A stretch of DNA of 64,000 nt, from contig NZ_JAGGLN010000008.1 in NCBI RefSeq assembly GCF_017874455.1, positions 15,300 to 79,299 of the forward strand. The letters are read 5' to 3'. This stretch comes from Methanobacterium aggregans (GTDB lineage: Archaea; Methanobacteriota; Methanobacteria; Methanobacteriales; Methanobacteriaceae). Both the position numbers and the translations under genes were made by a program. Shown piece after piece: positions 8,790 to 17,068 of the stretch. The notes beneath the pieces are model-generated. The model worked only from the letters and a program-made list of their open reading frames with translations. It was not told where the DNA came from and searched no databases. The first letter of the stretch is position 1, and each line of letters opens with the position of its first letter.

Positions 8790-9095
8790 TTAACGATAGC
8801 TCCTTTTCTTGGAAAATTGCCTGTACATTTTTTTAAAAAGTAAAATTTTTCCATAAAGCTCTTCCATGTGGAATTTAACTCTTAAGAAGGGGTTATCCTC
8901 TAAGTATATGACTCCGCCTGTCAAGGAGCTTATTTTATAGTATCCCCGGGCATGAGAGGGATTTTGAATCTTCAATGTATCTCCAACTTTTAAATATGAA
9001 CTGCGGTTCTTTATTTTAAGTTTTCTTTTTGGATTGAGAACTCTTTTCACTTTTTTTAACTGTTCCTGTCTTTTAAGATTAATTACTCTTCCCAT
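8790..9095 (-). CDS. Small basic protein, unknown
   Basis: 101 residues, very rich in Lys/Arg at both ends (VKRVLNPKRKLKIKNRSS and the C-terminal FSKKRSYR), with a central part (YLKVGDTLKIQNPSHARGYYKISSL) that looks like a small beta-barrel, similar in pattern to KOW or SH3-type RNA-binding modules (weak inference). The ATG has GGTGA seven bases upstream, which supports a real gene. It lies on the opposite strand just after priL and at the left edge of the DNA inserted between priL and priS. Nucleic acid binding is likely from charge; nothing more can be said. Confidence 0.55.
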   Translation of the reverse strand: MGRVINLKRQEQLKKVKRVLNPKRKLKIKNRSSYLKVGDTLKIQNPSHARGYYKISSLTGGVIYLEDNPFLRVKFHMEELYGKILLFKKMYRQFSKKRSYR

Positions 9096-9420
9096 TCACG
9101 AATCACCATACTTTTTTTCTTAGGAATCTATTTGAGATGACTTAGTATATTAATCTGTGTGTAGGTAACTTTAATATGTGGTCTGGGTTTTGGGTGAGTT
9201 TCAGGTTTTATAATTCTTAAAAGGAATTATTGCATTACATGAAAAGGGAAAATTTTAATTTAAATTGTACATATTTCTACAATTCCAAAAAAAAATAGCA
9301 CATTAAATATGCTCAATCCCCTGAAAAAATATTTTCGAAAACTATAAAAGAAGATTTGCAATATTATTTTATGGAGGGGGTTATATTACTGATGGGATAG
9401 AATCATATTCCAAATTTGAG

Positions 9421-10149
9421 ATGATATACAACATTTTAATGGCAGCTTTGATTGTTGCAGATCTTGTATTGATTACTATCTCTGATTTCTCAAAAGTAAG
9501 TGCTAGCCTCCTACAAGACATAATTATTTTTGATACTACCCTTTGTTTTATTTTATTTTGTGAATTTATTGTTCGCTTCCGTGCTGCAGATGATAAAAAG
9601 TCTTTTATTAAAAAGAATTGGCCGGATATAATTGCAATGATACCATTAGAATTTCTTGCACTTAGGGCATTCAGATTTGTAAGGTTAGTCCGAGTTTTAA
9701 GAGTGGTTCAACTGATAAGGTTAGGGGCACTGCTAAATAAAAGTTCAAAAAACTTTTTTAAATTTTTAAAAGAAACAAAACTGGATCTAAGTTTAGGTAT
9801 AATAATACTGGCCATTATTTCTGGAACAATTTTCTTCTTTATTTTTGAACATGGAACCAATAATAAAATTCATAGTTTGTGGGATTCCTTTTTTTATGTT
9901 ATGCCCACCATATTAACCGCCGGATCATCTAATATTGTCCCTCAAACTATTGAAGGTAGAATAATTGGAATTGTTCTTGTCATGATTGGTCTTTTATTCT
10001 TTGGAATACTAGCTGCAGCAATAGCATCCCATTTTCTAGAAATATCTGAAAATGAAGAAAAAATAGAAGTAGAAGACTTAAAAAAATCCATTGAAGACTT
10101 ACAATCCGAAATCATAGACCTAAAAGAGGTGATTAAGAAAAGTAAATAA
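9421..10149 (+). CDS. Voltage-gated ion channel homologue, atypical filter
   Basis: 242 residues with the six-helix layout of the voltage-gated cation channel family. S1-S3 fall within residues 1-80. S4 at about 82-100 has arginines every third residue (R82, R85, R88, R91, R94, R100). Then come S5, a pore loop and S6, and a C-terminal coiled coil at 210-240 that may drive tetramerisation. The pore reads TAGSSNIVP (residues 166-174) where potassium channels have TVGYGDxxP, so the selectivity signature is lost. An in-frame ATT at 9385 follows GGAGGGGG seven to eight bases upstream and would add 12 residues; the ATG at 9421 has no clear ribosome binding site. A TATA box (CTATAAAAG, about 9341) lies upstream. 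Confidence 0.75.
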   Translation: MIYNILMAALIVADLVLITISDFSKVSASLLQDIIIFDTTLCFILFCEFIVRFRAADDKKSFIKKNWPDIIAMIPLEFLALRAFRFVRLVRVLRVVQLIRLGALLNKSSKNFFKFLKETKLDLSLGIIILAIISGTIFFFIFEHGTNNKIHSLWDSFFYVMPTILTAGSSNIVPQTIEGRIIGIVLVMIGLLFFGILAAAIASHFLEISENEEKIEVEDLKKSIEDLQSEIIDLKEVIKKSK

Positions 10150-10251
10150 AATAATTAATTTTTTAGAATGTTAAATAAAAATTTTTTTATTTAATAGAAA
10201 ATTTGAGAATTTATTGTATTATTATACCCAAATTAAGTAGGAAGCGATTGA

Positions 10252-11307
10252 ATGGAATTAAATGATGAATTAAAAAAAGTTTCAGAAAAAATTGAAAACA
10301 AAAAGGATAATATAAAAACAGAAGAAGCCACCAAAACAGCGTTCATATTGCCTTTCTTAAAGGCGTTAGGATATGATATATTTGATCCTGCAGAGGTTGT
10401 TCCTGAATTTACTGCAGATGTTGGGACTAAAAAAGGTGAAAAAGTTGATTACGCTGTAATGATGGATGAGGAACCTATTATTTTGATGGAATGTAAAAGC
10501 TGCGGTTATGATTTAGATAAAACACATGCAGCTCAGTTATATAGATATTTTGCATTTACAAAAGCACGCTTTGGAGTTTTAACTAATGGTATTATTTACA
10601 GATTTTTCACTGATATTGATGAACCCAATAAAATGGATAAAAAACCATTCCTTGAATTAGATTTATCTAATCTTAAAGATACCCATGTTAAAGAACTTGA
10701 AAAATTCACAAAGTCTTCATTTGACTTGGATGAAATTTTAACCAGTGCAAGTGAATTGAAGTATCTTGGTGAAATGAAAAAGATAATGGAAAAAGAGATC
10801 TCAGATCCTTCTGATGATTTTGTAAAATTTTTCGCTAGACAAGTTTATCCAGGACCAATAACTGAAAGAATTCGCATAAAATTCACAGAAATCACTAAAA
10901 CAGCCTTTAATCAATTTATTAAAGAACAAGTTAATGCAAGATTGAAATCAGCATTAGATGTAGCTTCAGATGATAAAAAAGACGAAGGAACCCAAGAAAT
11001 ACTCATCGAGCACAATAGAATAATTACAACAGAAGAAGAGTGGGAAGGTTACTATATCATAAAAACAATTCTTCACGAAGATATTGACATAGATAAAATC
11101 TACATTAGGGATAAAATTAGTTATTGTGGAATATTATTTGATGACAACAATCGTAAACCAATTTGTAGATTGCATTTTAACACTAGTCAAAAATATATAA
11201 GCCTCTTTGATAATGAACACGAAGAGAAAATACCTATTGAAAGTGTTAAAAATATCTATGATTACTCAGATAGGTTGAAAACTACAATACAAAAATATGA
11301 AGCTTAA
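10252..11307 (+). CDS. Type I restriction HsdR_N-like nuclease, solitary
   Basis: 351 residues. The first 140 match the N-terminal nuclease domain of type I restriction subunits, as also found in stand-alone COG4748 proteins. D66 in KVDYAVMM, followed by E80 and K82 in LMECKS, form the PD-(D/E)xK metal-binding triad. The C-terminal part (about residues 250-350) is a separate domain of unknown function. No helicase motor, methyltransferase or specificity subunit is encoded nearby, so a classical type I system is not present. It may be an orphan defence or repair nuclease. Codon use is strongly AT-rich, like the channel gene before it, which suggests foreign origin. Confidence 0.7.
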   Translation: MELNDELKKVSEKIENKKDNIKTEEATKTAFILPFLKALGYDIFDPAEVVPEFTADVGTKKGEKVDYAVMMDEEPIILMECKSCGYDLDKTHAAQLYRYFAFTKARFGVLTNGIIYRFFTDIDEPNKMDKKPFLELDLSNLKDTHVKELEKFTKSSFDLDEILTSASELKYLGEMKKIMEKEISDPSDDFVKFFARQVYPGPITERIRIKFTEITKTAFNQFIKEQVNARLKSALDVASDDKKDEGTQEILIEHNRIITTEEEWEGYYIIKTILHEDIDIDKIYIRDKISYCGILFDDNNRKPICRLHFNTSQKYISLFDNEHEEKIPIESVKNIYDYSDRLKTTIQKYEA

Positions 11308-11372
11308 CAAGGGGCTTTTAGAAAAAAACATCTCCAATAAAAATCTTGAGCTTTTCATGGGGGAGTTTCCAT

Positions 11373-11462
11373 CCCCCCTGAATTTCAACTGCAAGGGACC
11401 CAACCCATCAACAAAGCTTTTCATAAGCTGCAGCTGGAATATAATAATCAGTTTCCAAGTTT
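11373..11462 (-). pseudogene. Decayed 3' fragment of DUF5677 gene
   Basis: This stretch repeats the 3' end of the intact DUF5677 gene (about 12020-12118). The block AAGCTTTTCATAAGCTGCAG and the adjacent TGAATTTCAACTGCAAGG are shared, with scattered substitutions. On the minus strand it begins to encode QLQLMKSFVD like the intact copy, then loses one base, shifts frame and has no start. It is a remnant of a partial duplication about 650 bp away. Confidence 0.75.
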
Positions 11463-11506
11463 AGTTGGGTAAAAAAAGAGAAAATACAGAAATAACACAC
11501 GTTGGA

Positions 11507-11689
11507 CTAATCCCTCACCAGCAACATACTGTAAACTGTTTTTTCTAACTGTTTTCCATGAGGATCATGAGCTATGGAACAGGATACACAGTAAGTTTCC
11601 CATTTAGGAGTCCATGCCTCCTTCAGATATGTATTCAACTGTTGGGTGAACATGAGTTTTGATTCAGCACTTATCATTTCTACATCCAT
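11507..11689 (-). CDS. 60-residue protein with CVSC motif
   Basis: A 60-residue protein starting MDVEMISAESK. The start has an excellent ribosome binding site (AAAGGAGGAG, six bases before the ATG), which argues strongly for translation despite the size. It has a single CVSC pair, a possible half of a metal site or a redox pair, and no membrane segment or signal peptide. It lies between the decayed and intact copies of the DUF5677 3' end, so it belongs to the mobile or rearranged part of the priL-priS insert. I do not recognise the family. Confidence 0.6.
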   Translation of the reverse strand: MDVEMISAESKLMFTQQLNTYLKEAWTPKWETYCVSCSIAHDPHGKQLEKTVYSMLLVRD

Positions 11690-11984
11690 TAAAATCTCCT
11701 CCTTTAATCCTCAAATTTAACCTGAATCCTTATATCCATGATCTGTTAATTTTTCATATCCTTTTAGGAAAACAAATTAATAAATACTTATAGTTGTTGT
11801 ACAGGTTATATTATTGTTTTAAGTAATCTTACAATTTGCCACAAGCATAGATAACTAAAACTCCTAATCAGATATGCTATTTTCAAGTCCAGAAATGGCT
11901 TTATATAGAAAGTGAAACTTTTTTAAAAAAATTCATAGATTTTATATTAATTCTTTAGATTTAAGAAAATTGAATCCAACCCAC
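11690..11984. other. AT-rich intergenic region, no gene seen
   Basis: About 295 nt between the 60-residue gene and the DUF5677 gene. AT-rich stretches on the minus strand upstream of 11689 can supply the promoter of the small gene. No coding signal, tRNA-like fold or repeat is evident. Confidence 0.4.
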
Positions 11985-13487
11985 TCAAATCCAAGGCTTA
12001 TAATGACTCATATTCTCAAGCTCCCTCTGAATTTCAACTGCAAGGGGCCTAATCCTATCAACAAAGCTTTTCATAAGCTGCAGCTGAAATATGCTTTCGT
12101 AGTCAGGTTCCAGGTTCAGGAGGCAGAGCGTGGCGTAGAAGAGGGATATCGCCGTGGTTTCCAGGGGATCTGCAAGTCCGTAATCGCTTGTTCCGCAGAG
12201 GAGAACCTTCTCCTGGTAATCATCCATGAGGCCCAGGCGGTAGAGTCCCCTTGGACTGCCATGTATGGATGCTGATGAGAACTTGTAGAAGGGACGAAGT
12301 GTGTTGAGGTTAACGTACTCCTCCAGATCCTTGAAGCTTCGCTTTGGAAGGATATCACTGGGTATCCAGCCGTAGCTCCAGTGAAAGTTGTCATCGTATA
12401 GTTCGCAGAGTCTTTCCTTTTCCATTTTGAGTTTTTCAAATTTTTGCTCATCTAATGGAGGATAACCCAGTTTTTCGCATTGATTCTTGTATTCCCTGGC
12501 TTCTTTGAATTTCTCAATAGCAACGTAGTCCATGTACCGCTTTGAAACTTTCTCATCATTTTCAAAGAGGAAGAATGCTGTTACAGCCAGTTCATGCAGA
12601 CTTCTCCACCGTGCATTTGCACCATCTGCATAACCAGATTTAAGCAGAACCAGTACTTCACTGGCTATCTGAAGGGATCTGGCATGTATCCTTATTATTG
12701 CATCATTCTTCGGGCTTTTATTTTCCTCACAGGATAGGATCTTGTTGGCATGGACTTCTCCAGCTTCCATTGATATCCTGATTAAAGATTCAAGGAGATC
12801 CAGTGGTTCCCTCCATCGTTTGTAAAGAGAATCCTCAAATGTTTCCTGAATTCTTCTCTGATCCCTTATGATTGTTCTGCTTCTTCTTTCCATTGATTTG
12901 AAAAGATCTTCAGAGGATTCAACAACGTCCTTCATGGACACTATTTCCATGATCCCTGTGATGTTCTCAGCCATCTCATGGGGCGTGCCCATGCCCTCCA
13001 GAGCGTAGGCTTCGAGAGCTGTGGTTAGCATGAAAAGGTCAAAGTTGTGGTCCAGTTTACCAGTGTTCTTTATCTCCCTTCTTTTTTGATGGAGGTAGCG
13101 TTTCAGATGGTTTTTATCAACCCCTGCCTCAACCATTTCCATGGTTTCAGCGAGCCCTGGAAACTCTGCCTTAAAATCATCCCTGAAGCTTGTGTAGTAA
13201 TCTTCATGAATCTGAGCTTCCTTTAAAGAGAAAAATAGGCCCAATTTTATTTCCTGCTGAACCTTCCCTGATTCAAGCCTGAAGAGTTCAATTTTGTCCC
13301 CAAGAACCTCATCCAGATCATCTCTATCTTTAACCTCTAAAAAGAACTTGTTTATAAGGTTGGAGTATGCGAAGGATTCAAATCCTTCAAAGAAGTAGTT
13401 CTGCAGGATTTCAGATCTGCTGTAGCAATCCAGAAAGTCAGCTACCCCCTTGAATACTTTGTTCAATCCATCGTAGAAAACAGCCAT
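11985..13487 (-). CDS. DUF5677 family protein
   Basis: 500 residues, mostly alpha-helical. The central and C-terminal parts (ARWRSLHELAVTAFFL near residue 310, KRYMDYVAIEKFKEAREY after it, and SSASIHGSPRGLY near 420) match DUF5677, a family of unknown function found scattered in bacteria and archaea. The N-terminal 200 residues are charged helices without a recognised domain. No membrane segments. It sits alone on the minus strand at the right edge of the insert between priL and priS, and its 3' end has been copied to 11373-11462. A defence role is often guessed for such patchily distributed genes, but nothing here shows it. Confidence 0.65.
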   Translation of the reverse strand: MAVFYDGLNKVFKGVADFLDCYSRSEILQNYFFEGFESFAYSNLINKFFLEVKDRDDLDEVLGDKIELFRLESGKVQQEIKLGLFFSLKEAQIHEDYYTSFRDDFKAEFPGLAETMEMVEAGVDKNHLKRYLHQKRREIKNTGKLDHNFDLFMLTTALEAYALEGMGTPHEMAENITGIMEIVSMKDVVESSEDLFKSMERRSRTIIRDQRRIQETFEDSLYKRWREPLDLLESLIRISMEAGEVHANKILSCEENKSPKNDAIIRIHARSLQIASEVLVLLKSGYADGANARWRSLHELAVTAFFLFENDEKVSKRYMDYVAIEKFKEAREYKNQCEKLGYPPLDEQKFEKLKMEKERLCELYDDNFHWSYGWIPSDILPKRSFKDLEEYVNLNTLRPFYKFSSASIHGSPRGLYRLGLMDDYQEKVLLCGTSDYGLADPLETTAISLFYATLCLLNLEPDYESIFQLQLMKSFVDRIRPLAVEIQRELENMSHYKPWI

Positions 13488-13713
13488 AAAATAACTAGGA
13501 CAGCCTAATATTTAATTATTTTGACAAAAAAAGGATTATCCAATGGGATCATCCATGTTTAAACAGGAGTTATGATAAGGATAAGTAGTTAGTTGGTCAT
13601 ACAATAGGGTATCATAGATAAGTTTTTGATGATAATGAGTTTAAAAGGATTTAGTCTAATGAACTATTAGATAGAATCTTTAATTTCAAAAAGGTTAACA
13701 ATAGATTCGAGAA

Positions 13714-14694
13714 GTGATAGAAATTCAAGTTTTAACACCTGCAAGTCCAGAGGAACGTAGAAGATACTACAGGGAAGAGTGGGACATTAAAAATCTTCCG
13801 GATTTTATAGCTAAATCCATTCACAACCGTGAATTTGGATTCGACCATTTCGGAAGGGGGCCTAACGATCGTTACAAGGTATTCCAAACCACAAATTATC
13901 TGAAACGTTTTTTAAGGGGTAAAACTCCATTTGCAGCCTACTGTTCCGTTGCATTCTATGAGAAGCCCAGAAGAAGGGATGGATGGATGAAGGCAGAGCT
14001 GGTTTTTGACGTGGATGCCAAGGACATTCCAGTTAGGACCTGCGACTGCGATGGGGTCTGTGAGATATGCCTCAACCAGGCCAAGGAAATTGTCTGCGGT
14101 TTGCTGGACACCTTAAAGGGAGATCTGGGTCTTAAAGATATTCACGTTGTTTACTCAGGCAGGGGCTACCACGTGCGTGTTCTGGATGAAGATGTCACTC
14201 CCATGGACAGTGATGTGCGTGCCCAGGTTGTGAAGTACCTTGTTGGGGCTGATGTGCCCCAGAACGAGTACGGATCAGACGGTATGACCTACAACCTTGA
14301 GCACTTCACAATACCCTTCGGATACCCCCAGGTATTCACAGACAGGGTGAAATATTCAATCATGCACCTTCAAAAGGATTCAAAGCTTGATGATGTGAAT
14401 GATAAGCTCATAAAGGATGTACTGAAACACAGGCACCTTCTTGAGGATGATAAATGGGGCCTCTTCAAGAACCAGATAGGCCCTCTGAGGTACAGGAAGG
14501 TTGTGAAGGGCATAGCATCCCTTAACATGAGCCTTGTGGATGCAAAGGTTTCAATTGATCTTAAAAGGATTTTAAGGCTGCCAACATCCCTCCACTCCAT
14601 GGTGAGTATGAAGTGCACCGAGGTTAAGAACGTTGAAACCTTCGATCCCTTCAGGGATGCAGTTCCCAAGTTCGTTTATGAAAGGGATGATTAA
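13714..14694 (+). CDS. priS: DNA primase small (catalytic) subunit PriS
   Basis: 326 residues; catalytic subunit of archaeal primase, which synthesises RNA primers together with PriL. The catalytic aspartates D99 and D101 are in ELVFDVDAKD. A zinc-binding knot follows (C110, C112, C116, C119), and SGRGYHVRV near residue 155 is the conserved SGxGxH-type nucleotide-binding motif. RLPTSLHS near residue 290 completes the active site. The start is a GTG; no strong ribosome binding site is visible, and no nearer alternative exists without losing conserved sequence. In related genomes priL and priS are commonly neighbours; here about 5 kb separates them. Confidence 0.92.
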   Translation: MIEIQVLTPASPEERRRYYREEWDIKNLPDFIAKSIHNREFGFDHFGRGPNDRYKVFQTTNYLKRFLRGKTPFAAYCSVAFYEKPRRRDGWMKAELVFDVDAKDIPVRTCDCDGVCEICLNQAKEIVCGLLDTLKGDLGLKDIHVVYSGRGYHVRVLDEDVTPMDSDVRAQVVKYLVGADVPQNEYGSDGMTYNLEHFTIPFGYPQVFTDRVKYSIMHLQKDSKLDDVNDKLIKDVLKHRHLLEDDKWGLFKNQIGPLRYRKVVKGIASLNMSLVDAKVSIDLKRILRLPTSLHSMVSMKCTEVKNVETFDPFRDAVPKFVYERDD

Positions 14695-14943
14695 AAGAAT
14701 TTTTTTTAAATTAAAAATTCAACATGAAATATTATGTAAATTTAAACATTTTTGTCCATGCAAAACTGAAATAATGGTTTATTAAAACTAAAAAAAATAT
14801 TGGAGAACGGGATCAAGTAATATTTAAAAAGGTAGACAATTGAAAAAGGGTTATATACATTCCTCCAAAATAAGGATAAATTAATTTAAAGCATTGAGTT
14901 GACAATACGTTACCTAAACCCATCTGAAAGTTTTTAAAAATAA

Positions 14944-14971
14944 TTAAATAGGGTTTAATTCCCCTATTTAA
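14944..14971 (-). terminator. Hairpin terminator of Asn-rich secreted protein
   Basis: Perfect 10-base arms (TTAAATAGGG and CCCTATTTAA) with an 8-base loop, starting nine bases past the stop of the minus-strand gene and followed on that strand by a T-rich run. A hairpin plus U-tract suggests transcription termination. Confidence 0.55.
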
Positions 14972-14979
14972 ATTTTTAT

Positions 14980-15330
14980 TTAATTTTTAGGGCAATTTAA
15001 ATTTTTTCCGTAGTTTTTAGCACCTGTATTATTTTTTTTACCATACTGGTATTGGTGCTGGTCTCCCTCAGAATTGCCGCAGTTATTAGCACCGGCGTTA
15101 GTATTTTTGTTACCATATTTGTGCTGATCTCCGTCACAAGTGCCATTATTTTCTCCATTACAGTTTTTATGGCAGTTCTGCTGAGTAGTTCCTGCAGTAT
15201 TCGTTTTTTGGGTCTGATTTTGGTCTTGTGTTCCATTGGTTACGTTGGTGTCGTTTAATGCAAATGCTGGTACTATGCTGATAATCAGCACCATAGCACT
15301 GATTATGGCTGCTTTTTTTAAATTTTTCAT
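14980..15330 (-). CDS. Secreted Asn/Gly-rich low-complexity protein
   Basis: 116 residues. It begins with a clear Sec signal peptide (basic KNLKK, hydrophobic core, cleavage expected after AFA near residue 24). The mature part is almost entirely Asn, Gly, Gln, Lys and Thr, with six cysteines and repeated units such as EGDQHQYQYG and DGDQHKYG, and many N-x-T/S glycosylation sites. It is probably an exported, heavily glycosylated surface or matrix protein. GGAGGTG precedes the ATG. No named family. It lies head-to-tail after a membrane protein and an HTH regulator and has its own hairpin terminator. Confidence 0.7.
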   Translation of the reverse strand: MKNLKKAAIISAMVLIISIVPAFALNDTNVTNGTQDQNQTQKTNTAGTTQQNCHKNCNGENNGTCDGDQHKYGNKNTNAGANNCGNSEGDQHQYQYGKKNNTGAKNYGKNLNCPKN

Positions 15331-15433
15331 GCTCTTTTCACCTCCATCACTGTGGGTGAATAGAACATTGTATTAGAGCATATAAATGATTATTCCGAGT
15401 TTTTTCCGAGGTTTCACCCAGATTTGTACCAGT

Positions 15434-15781
15434 TTATTCCCATGTCACATAGATTAATATTAATAATGCGAAGAATTGTATGATATTTATAAAGAATATT
15501 GGGGTTCCCATACCTGGACCCCTGAAGCTTTGATACGTTATAAGGGCTCCTGTAAAAATTATATTCTGCAGCAGAAGTAAGAAAGCGAAGGCTAAAAGCC
15601 CAAAGGTAAATTTAGATTTAAAGTCCCGATAACTTCCTATGTACAGGTATAATAAAACCAGTAGAAGGCATATATTCCCAATTCCCACAATAATGTCTAT
15701 TGTTATAATTTGAGAGTTTACAAGATGCATTGCTCCCATTCCTGTTCCATTTCCTCCCTGATATCCATTTCCTCCTGCCAT
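15434..15781 (-). CDS. Small three-helix membrane protein
   Basis: About 115 residues. A short Gly-rich N-terminus (MAGGNGYQGGNGTGMG) is followed by three membrane helices (about residues 25-50, 63-88 and 92-114) with a short basic loop YRDFKSK between the first two. The pattern resembles the small DUF7521-type membrane proteins that accompany winged-helix regulators in archaea (tentative). The ATG at 15781 has GAGGTGAT upstream; a GTG three codons earlier lies within that site. It follows the HTH gene by about 30 nt and is probably co-transcribed with it. Confidence 0.6.
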   Translation of the reverse strand: MAGGNGYQGGNGTGMGAMHLVNSQIITIDIIVGIGNICLLLVLLYLYIGSYRDFKSKFTFGLLAFAFLLLLQNIIFTGALITYQSFRGPGMGTPIFFINIIQFFALLILIYVTWE

Positions 15782-15810
15782 TTTTATCACCTCTACTTAA
15801 AAATATAAAT

Positions 15811-16101
15811 TTATCTATTTTTTCTCATTTTACTCATGATCTCTAGGAATAAGGGATAGTTATCTTCCATACGATCCGATAAGAAGATCATTTCACCGTA
15901 CTTCCTCTCACCCTCAGAGTTAACAACAATATCATGATCTGATAAGACTTTGATATGATGCTGAATAGTTTTATAATCAAGATCAAGTTCTTGAGAAAGC
16001 TGGTTAACATTGTAAGGCCTATCATGAAGGGCTTCAATTATTCTAGCCCGATTCTTACCTCCCCTACTTCCAGCTATCAAATACCAAAGAACCCTCTTCA
16101 T
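15811..16101 (-). CDS. Winged helix-turn-helix regulator
   Basis: 97 residues; a compact winged-helix DNA-binding protein. RARIIEALHDRPYNVNQLSQ to LDYKTIQHHIKVL is the helix-turn-helix of the ArsR/TrmB-like group, and the wing follows (IVVNSEGERKYGEMIFL). No metal-binding cysteines are present, unlike the ArsR proteins further right. The ATG at 16101 follows GTGAT. Together with the membrane protein immediately downstream it forms a regulator plus membrane-sensor pair seen in many archaeal genomes; the membrane protein may control it (inference). Confidence 0.75.
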   Translation of the reverse strand: MKRVLWYLIAGSRGGKNRARIIEALHDRPYNVNQLSQELDLDYKTIQHHIKVLSDHDIVVNSEGERKYGEMIFLSDRMEDNYPLFLEIMSKMRKNR

Positions 16102-16453
16102 AAAAATCACTAGATATATTATATTTTTACATTATATGCATTTTATCAATCTTCATCATAAGGATAGAAGGAATTGAAAATGATGCTATGAAAAACTACC
16201 AAAAATCGTTAAAACTTAATTTTTATAGTTAATCCTATAATCAACAATAGCTCCTCCGTTTTTCAAGTTTGATTTGAACTTCTGAAGTTTAAAGTTGGTA
16301 AGATAAGAGATCTTTAGGGTTTTAGATTTTTCTTGTTGAAAATGAGAATTTTTAGTTTTCCACTTTTTTATGGGCCACTCCTAGTTTTGTTTTTAAAAAT
16401 ACTTTTTTATTTTATGAGAATAAGTGGGCTTCTATAGCGTTAAATTTAAGTAT
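16102..16453. other. Intergenic, promoter of HTH gene
   Basis: About 350 nt. Next to 16101 an AT-rich tract (ATGCATATAATG on the minus strand, about 16131-16142) can serve as the TATA element of the HTH gene. The rest, toward DUF2115, is featureless AT-rich DNA. Confidence 0.4.
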
Positions 16454-16936
16454 TTATAGAAAATCTGGGTCCTGTTCAGCAATGCAAAATCCACAGACAG
16501 CCCCAGGATTATCTTTCTGATTTTCTTTTACAGGACATAGGTAAGTTCCATTTTCATATTTAACCTTAAATCCTCCGGGAAATGGTGTTCCTGATGGATG
16601 AACAGATTCTGCTAAAATAAAGGTTGTGTAGATTGAGATTATTTTATATATCTTAAAAAAATTAGGATCAAACCCTTCACCAGCTTCTACCTGAATCTCT
16701 TGCTCGTTTAAAAGATTCACTGCTTCTTGAAGCTTCTCACAATCCACTTGCTCACTATAATCCTTTTTATCATCTTTGAGGACTTTGAGTCTCGTGATAA
16801 ATGCTTCAGTGTATGAGTTGAGGTATTCTTTTCTGTAACTTCCAGGTACATATTTGGCATCTTCACCTAGAAAGGTGGAAGCTTTCATTATGTCCATTAT
16901 ACCCACGTTTGATGCTTCTTTTTTCAATATCTGCAT
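16454..16936 (-). CDS. DUF2115 / UPF0305 family protein
   Basis: 160 residues. The C-terminal signature HPSGTPFPGGFKV, YLCPVKENQKDNPGAVCGFC identifies the DUF2115 (UPF0305) family, found almost only in methanogens. The three cysteines in CPV and CGFC could bind a metal. Function unknown. Slightly short at the N-terminus compared with the usual length of about 170, but the start is an ATG and the family core is complete. It lies immediately before the arsenic-related genes, on the same strand as arsC. Confidence 0.7.
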   Translation of the reverse strand: MQILKKEASNVGIMDIMKASTFLGEDAKYVPGSYRKEYLNSYTEAFITRLKVLKDDKKDYSEQVDCEKLQEAVNLLNEQEIQVEAGEGFDPNFFKIYKIISIYTTFILAESVHPSGTPFPGGFKVKYENGTYLCPVKENQKDNPGAVCGFCIAEQDPDFL

Positions 16937-17068
16937 CAGTTCATTTGATTTAACTCATCGATTGGATCTTTTGGTATCATGTTAATCTAGTTTTCATCAA
17001 CACCATTAGGGCTAGATATTAATTATTAAGTTGATATCTCTCTTTGAAATAATAAATTGTAGTTAAGT

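Noticed and set aside
11970..12275. Plus-strand frame of about 100 codons over the DUF5677 3' end
   Set aside because: It is antisense to conserved DUF5677 sequence and lacks family resemblance.
14997..15258. Alternative frames in the Asn-rich gene
   Set aside because: The frame with a signal peptide and ribosome binding site is the credible one; the others arise from repetitive codons.
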